Assembly: GCF_017495225.1 (NCBI RefSeq)
Contig: NZ_JAFEIG010000014.1
Coordinates: forward strand, 1-64,000
Source: Daejeonella sp.
Lineage (GTDB): Bacteria > Bacteroidota > Bacteroidia > Sphingobacteriales > Sphingobacteriaceae
Direction of reading: 5' to 3'
DNA length: 64,000 nt
The notes under the pieces are model-generated. The model did not search any database. It worked only from the letters and a program-made list of their open reading frames with translations, and was not told the origin of the DNA. The position numbers and the translations under genes were made by a program. Each line of letters starts with the position of its first letter. Positions within the stretch are counted from its first letter, which is position 1. Shown here in pieces: positions 63,073 to 64,000 of the stretch.

Positions 63073-64000
63073 ATGATTACCCAACAACTCATTAATAAGT
63101 ATCATGTAGCAGCACCACGTTATACAAGTTATCCTACGGTTCCTTATTGGGATACAGCTGCCCCAGATTTAAATAAATGGAAAGAATCTGTCAAGTTTTC
63201 TTTTGATCAAAGCAATGCCAAGGATGGCATTAGTTTATACGTTCATCTACCTTTTTGCGAGAGTTTATGTACTTATTGTGGTTGTAATACCAGAATTACA
63301 AAAAATCATCAAGTTGAGAATCCCTATCTACAAGCAGTTTTAAAGGAATGGGAGCTATATCGTGATATCTTAGGTGGAAGACCACTAATCCGTGAAATTC
63401 ATTTGGGAGGCGGCACGCCAACTTTTTTTAGTGCCGAAAATCTTTCTATTTTAATCAGTGGATTAATGGAGGGGGCTGATCTTCACAGCAATGCCGAGTT
63501 TAGCTTTGAAGCACATCCTAATAATACTACTGAAGCCCATCTAAAGACTTTATTTAATTTGGGATTTCGGCGTTTAAGCCTCGGGATTCAAGATTTTGAT
63601 CCTAAAGTTCAATTGATTATTAATCGTGTACAAAGTTTTGAACAAGTTGAGGAAGTTACCATAAAAGCACGCCAAATTGGCTATACATCTATCAATTTTG
63701 ATCTAATTTACGGTCTTCCACTTCAAACTCTTGAAGGTTTGAGAGATACACTCCTTCAAGTTAATAAATTAATGCCTGATCGTATTGCTTTTTATAGCTA
63801 TGCACATGTGCCATGGATTAAACCAGGACAGAGAAGTTTTACTGAGAATGATCTTCCCAATGCAAGCCAGAAACAAAAACTGTATGAATTGGGACGTGAA
63901 ATGTTTACCTCCATGGGTTATGAGGAAATTGGCATGGATCATTTTGCTTTAAAAACTGATAGCTTATTTAAAGCCGAATTTTTAAAGAAGCTACACCGTA
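63073..64000 (+). CDS. hemN: oxygen-independent coproporphyrinogen III oxidase (partial, cut by window edge)
   Basis: This radical-SAM enzyme converts coproporphyrinogen III to protoporphyrinogen IX without oxygen, used in haem synthesis at low O2. The ATG at 63073 starts MITQQLINKYHVAAPRYTSY, and the Fe-S motif is CESLCTYCGCN near residue 60, followed by EIHLGGGTPTFF and NFDLIYGLP. About 309 of roughly 450 residues are present before the right edge. It is 7 bp past the dehydrogenase gene and thus likely under the same FNR-like control. Confidence 0.95.
   Translation, partial: MITQQLINKYHVAAPRYTSYPTVPYWDTAAPDLNKWKESVKFSFDQSNAKDGISLYVHLPFCESLCTYCGCNTRITKNHQVENPYLQAVLKEWELYRDILGGRPLIREIHLGGGTPTFFSAENLSILISGLMEGADLHSNAEFSFEAHPNNTTEAHLKTLFNLGFRRLSLGIQDFDPKVQLIINRVQSFEQVEEVTIKARQIGYTSINFDLIYGLPLQTLEGLRDTLLQVNKLMPDRIAFYSYAHVPWIKPGQRSFTENDLPNASQKQKLYELGREMFTSMGYEEIGMDHFALKTDSLFKAEFLKKLHR

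Overview
The window is from a low-GC member of the Bacteroidota, most likely a Sphingobacteriales (Pedobacter/Solitalea-like) genome. Support for this: a SusC/SusD pair, a type B T9SS sorting domain, a bifunctional DAHP synthase/chorismate mutase, weak Shine-Dalgarno signals, and repeated -7 boxes of the form TAnnTTTG. No rRNA, CRISPR array or intact transposase was seen.

Region 1 (1-8.6 kb) is housekeeping. On the minus strand, S4 protein -> aroB is followed by pheA -> DAHP synthase/chorismate mutase -> aroA -> aroC. Between aroB and pheA lies a transcription attenuator: a Bacteroidota-type promoter, a 23-codon leader peptide packed with Tyr and Phe codons, and a Rho-independent terminator just before the pheA start. 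Proline dehydrogenase, an Mpo1-like membrane protein and a HAD phosphatase follow.

Region 2 (8.9-22.1 kb) begins at a tRNA-CAU gene and is accessory DNA. It holds an erythromycin-esterase/Tiki-like protein, a damaged RiPP-precursor-like ORF, a Fic protein with a clear operator, a PD-(D/E)XK + DEDDy nuclease (DUF2779) with a GIY-YIG protein, several orphan ORFs, a secreted beta-propeller/TM/winged-helix regulator, and intact and broken toxin-antitoxin genes. A dispersed repeat of about 65 bp, five copies in one orientation, sits between the gene cassettes. 23-bp tandem repeats, TTGTCAG-type heptamers and other intergenic repeats are also present.

Region 3 (22.2-42.3 kb) holds topB, a DUF4838 protein, an alpha/beta hydrolase-phosphoribosyltransferase pair, and a minus-strand sugar-oxidation cluster (TIM-barrel isomerase, Gfo/Idh/MocA, SUMF1-like, PQQ-type sugar dehydrogenase, zinc alcohol dehydrogenase). 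A lactonase, a large PKD/T9SS surface protein, a fasciclin lipoprotein and a conserved unknown protein follow.

Region 4 (42.4-59.4 kb) has a fungal-type prephenate dehydrogenase (tyrA), then glycerol metabolism: glpR, and divergent glpD-glpK-glpF. A seven-gene minus-strand operon follows (susC, susD, metallophosphoesterase, glpQ, glpT, SGNH hydrolase, sulfatase). Together these read as a locus that captures glycerophosphodiesters or lysophospholipids at the cell surface, releases glycerol-3-phosphate in the periplasm, imports it and oxidises it.

Region 5 (59.7-64 kb) looks like an oxygen-response locus: a FixL-like haem-PAS kinase, a receiver-CRP/FNR fusion regulator, a divergent D-lactate dehydrogenase paralog and hemN (cut by the window edge). 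An FNR-like palindrome lies at about -63 of the predicted dehydrogenase promoter.
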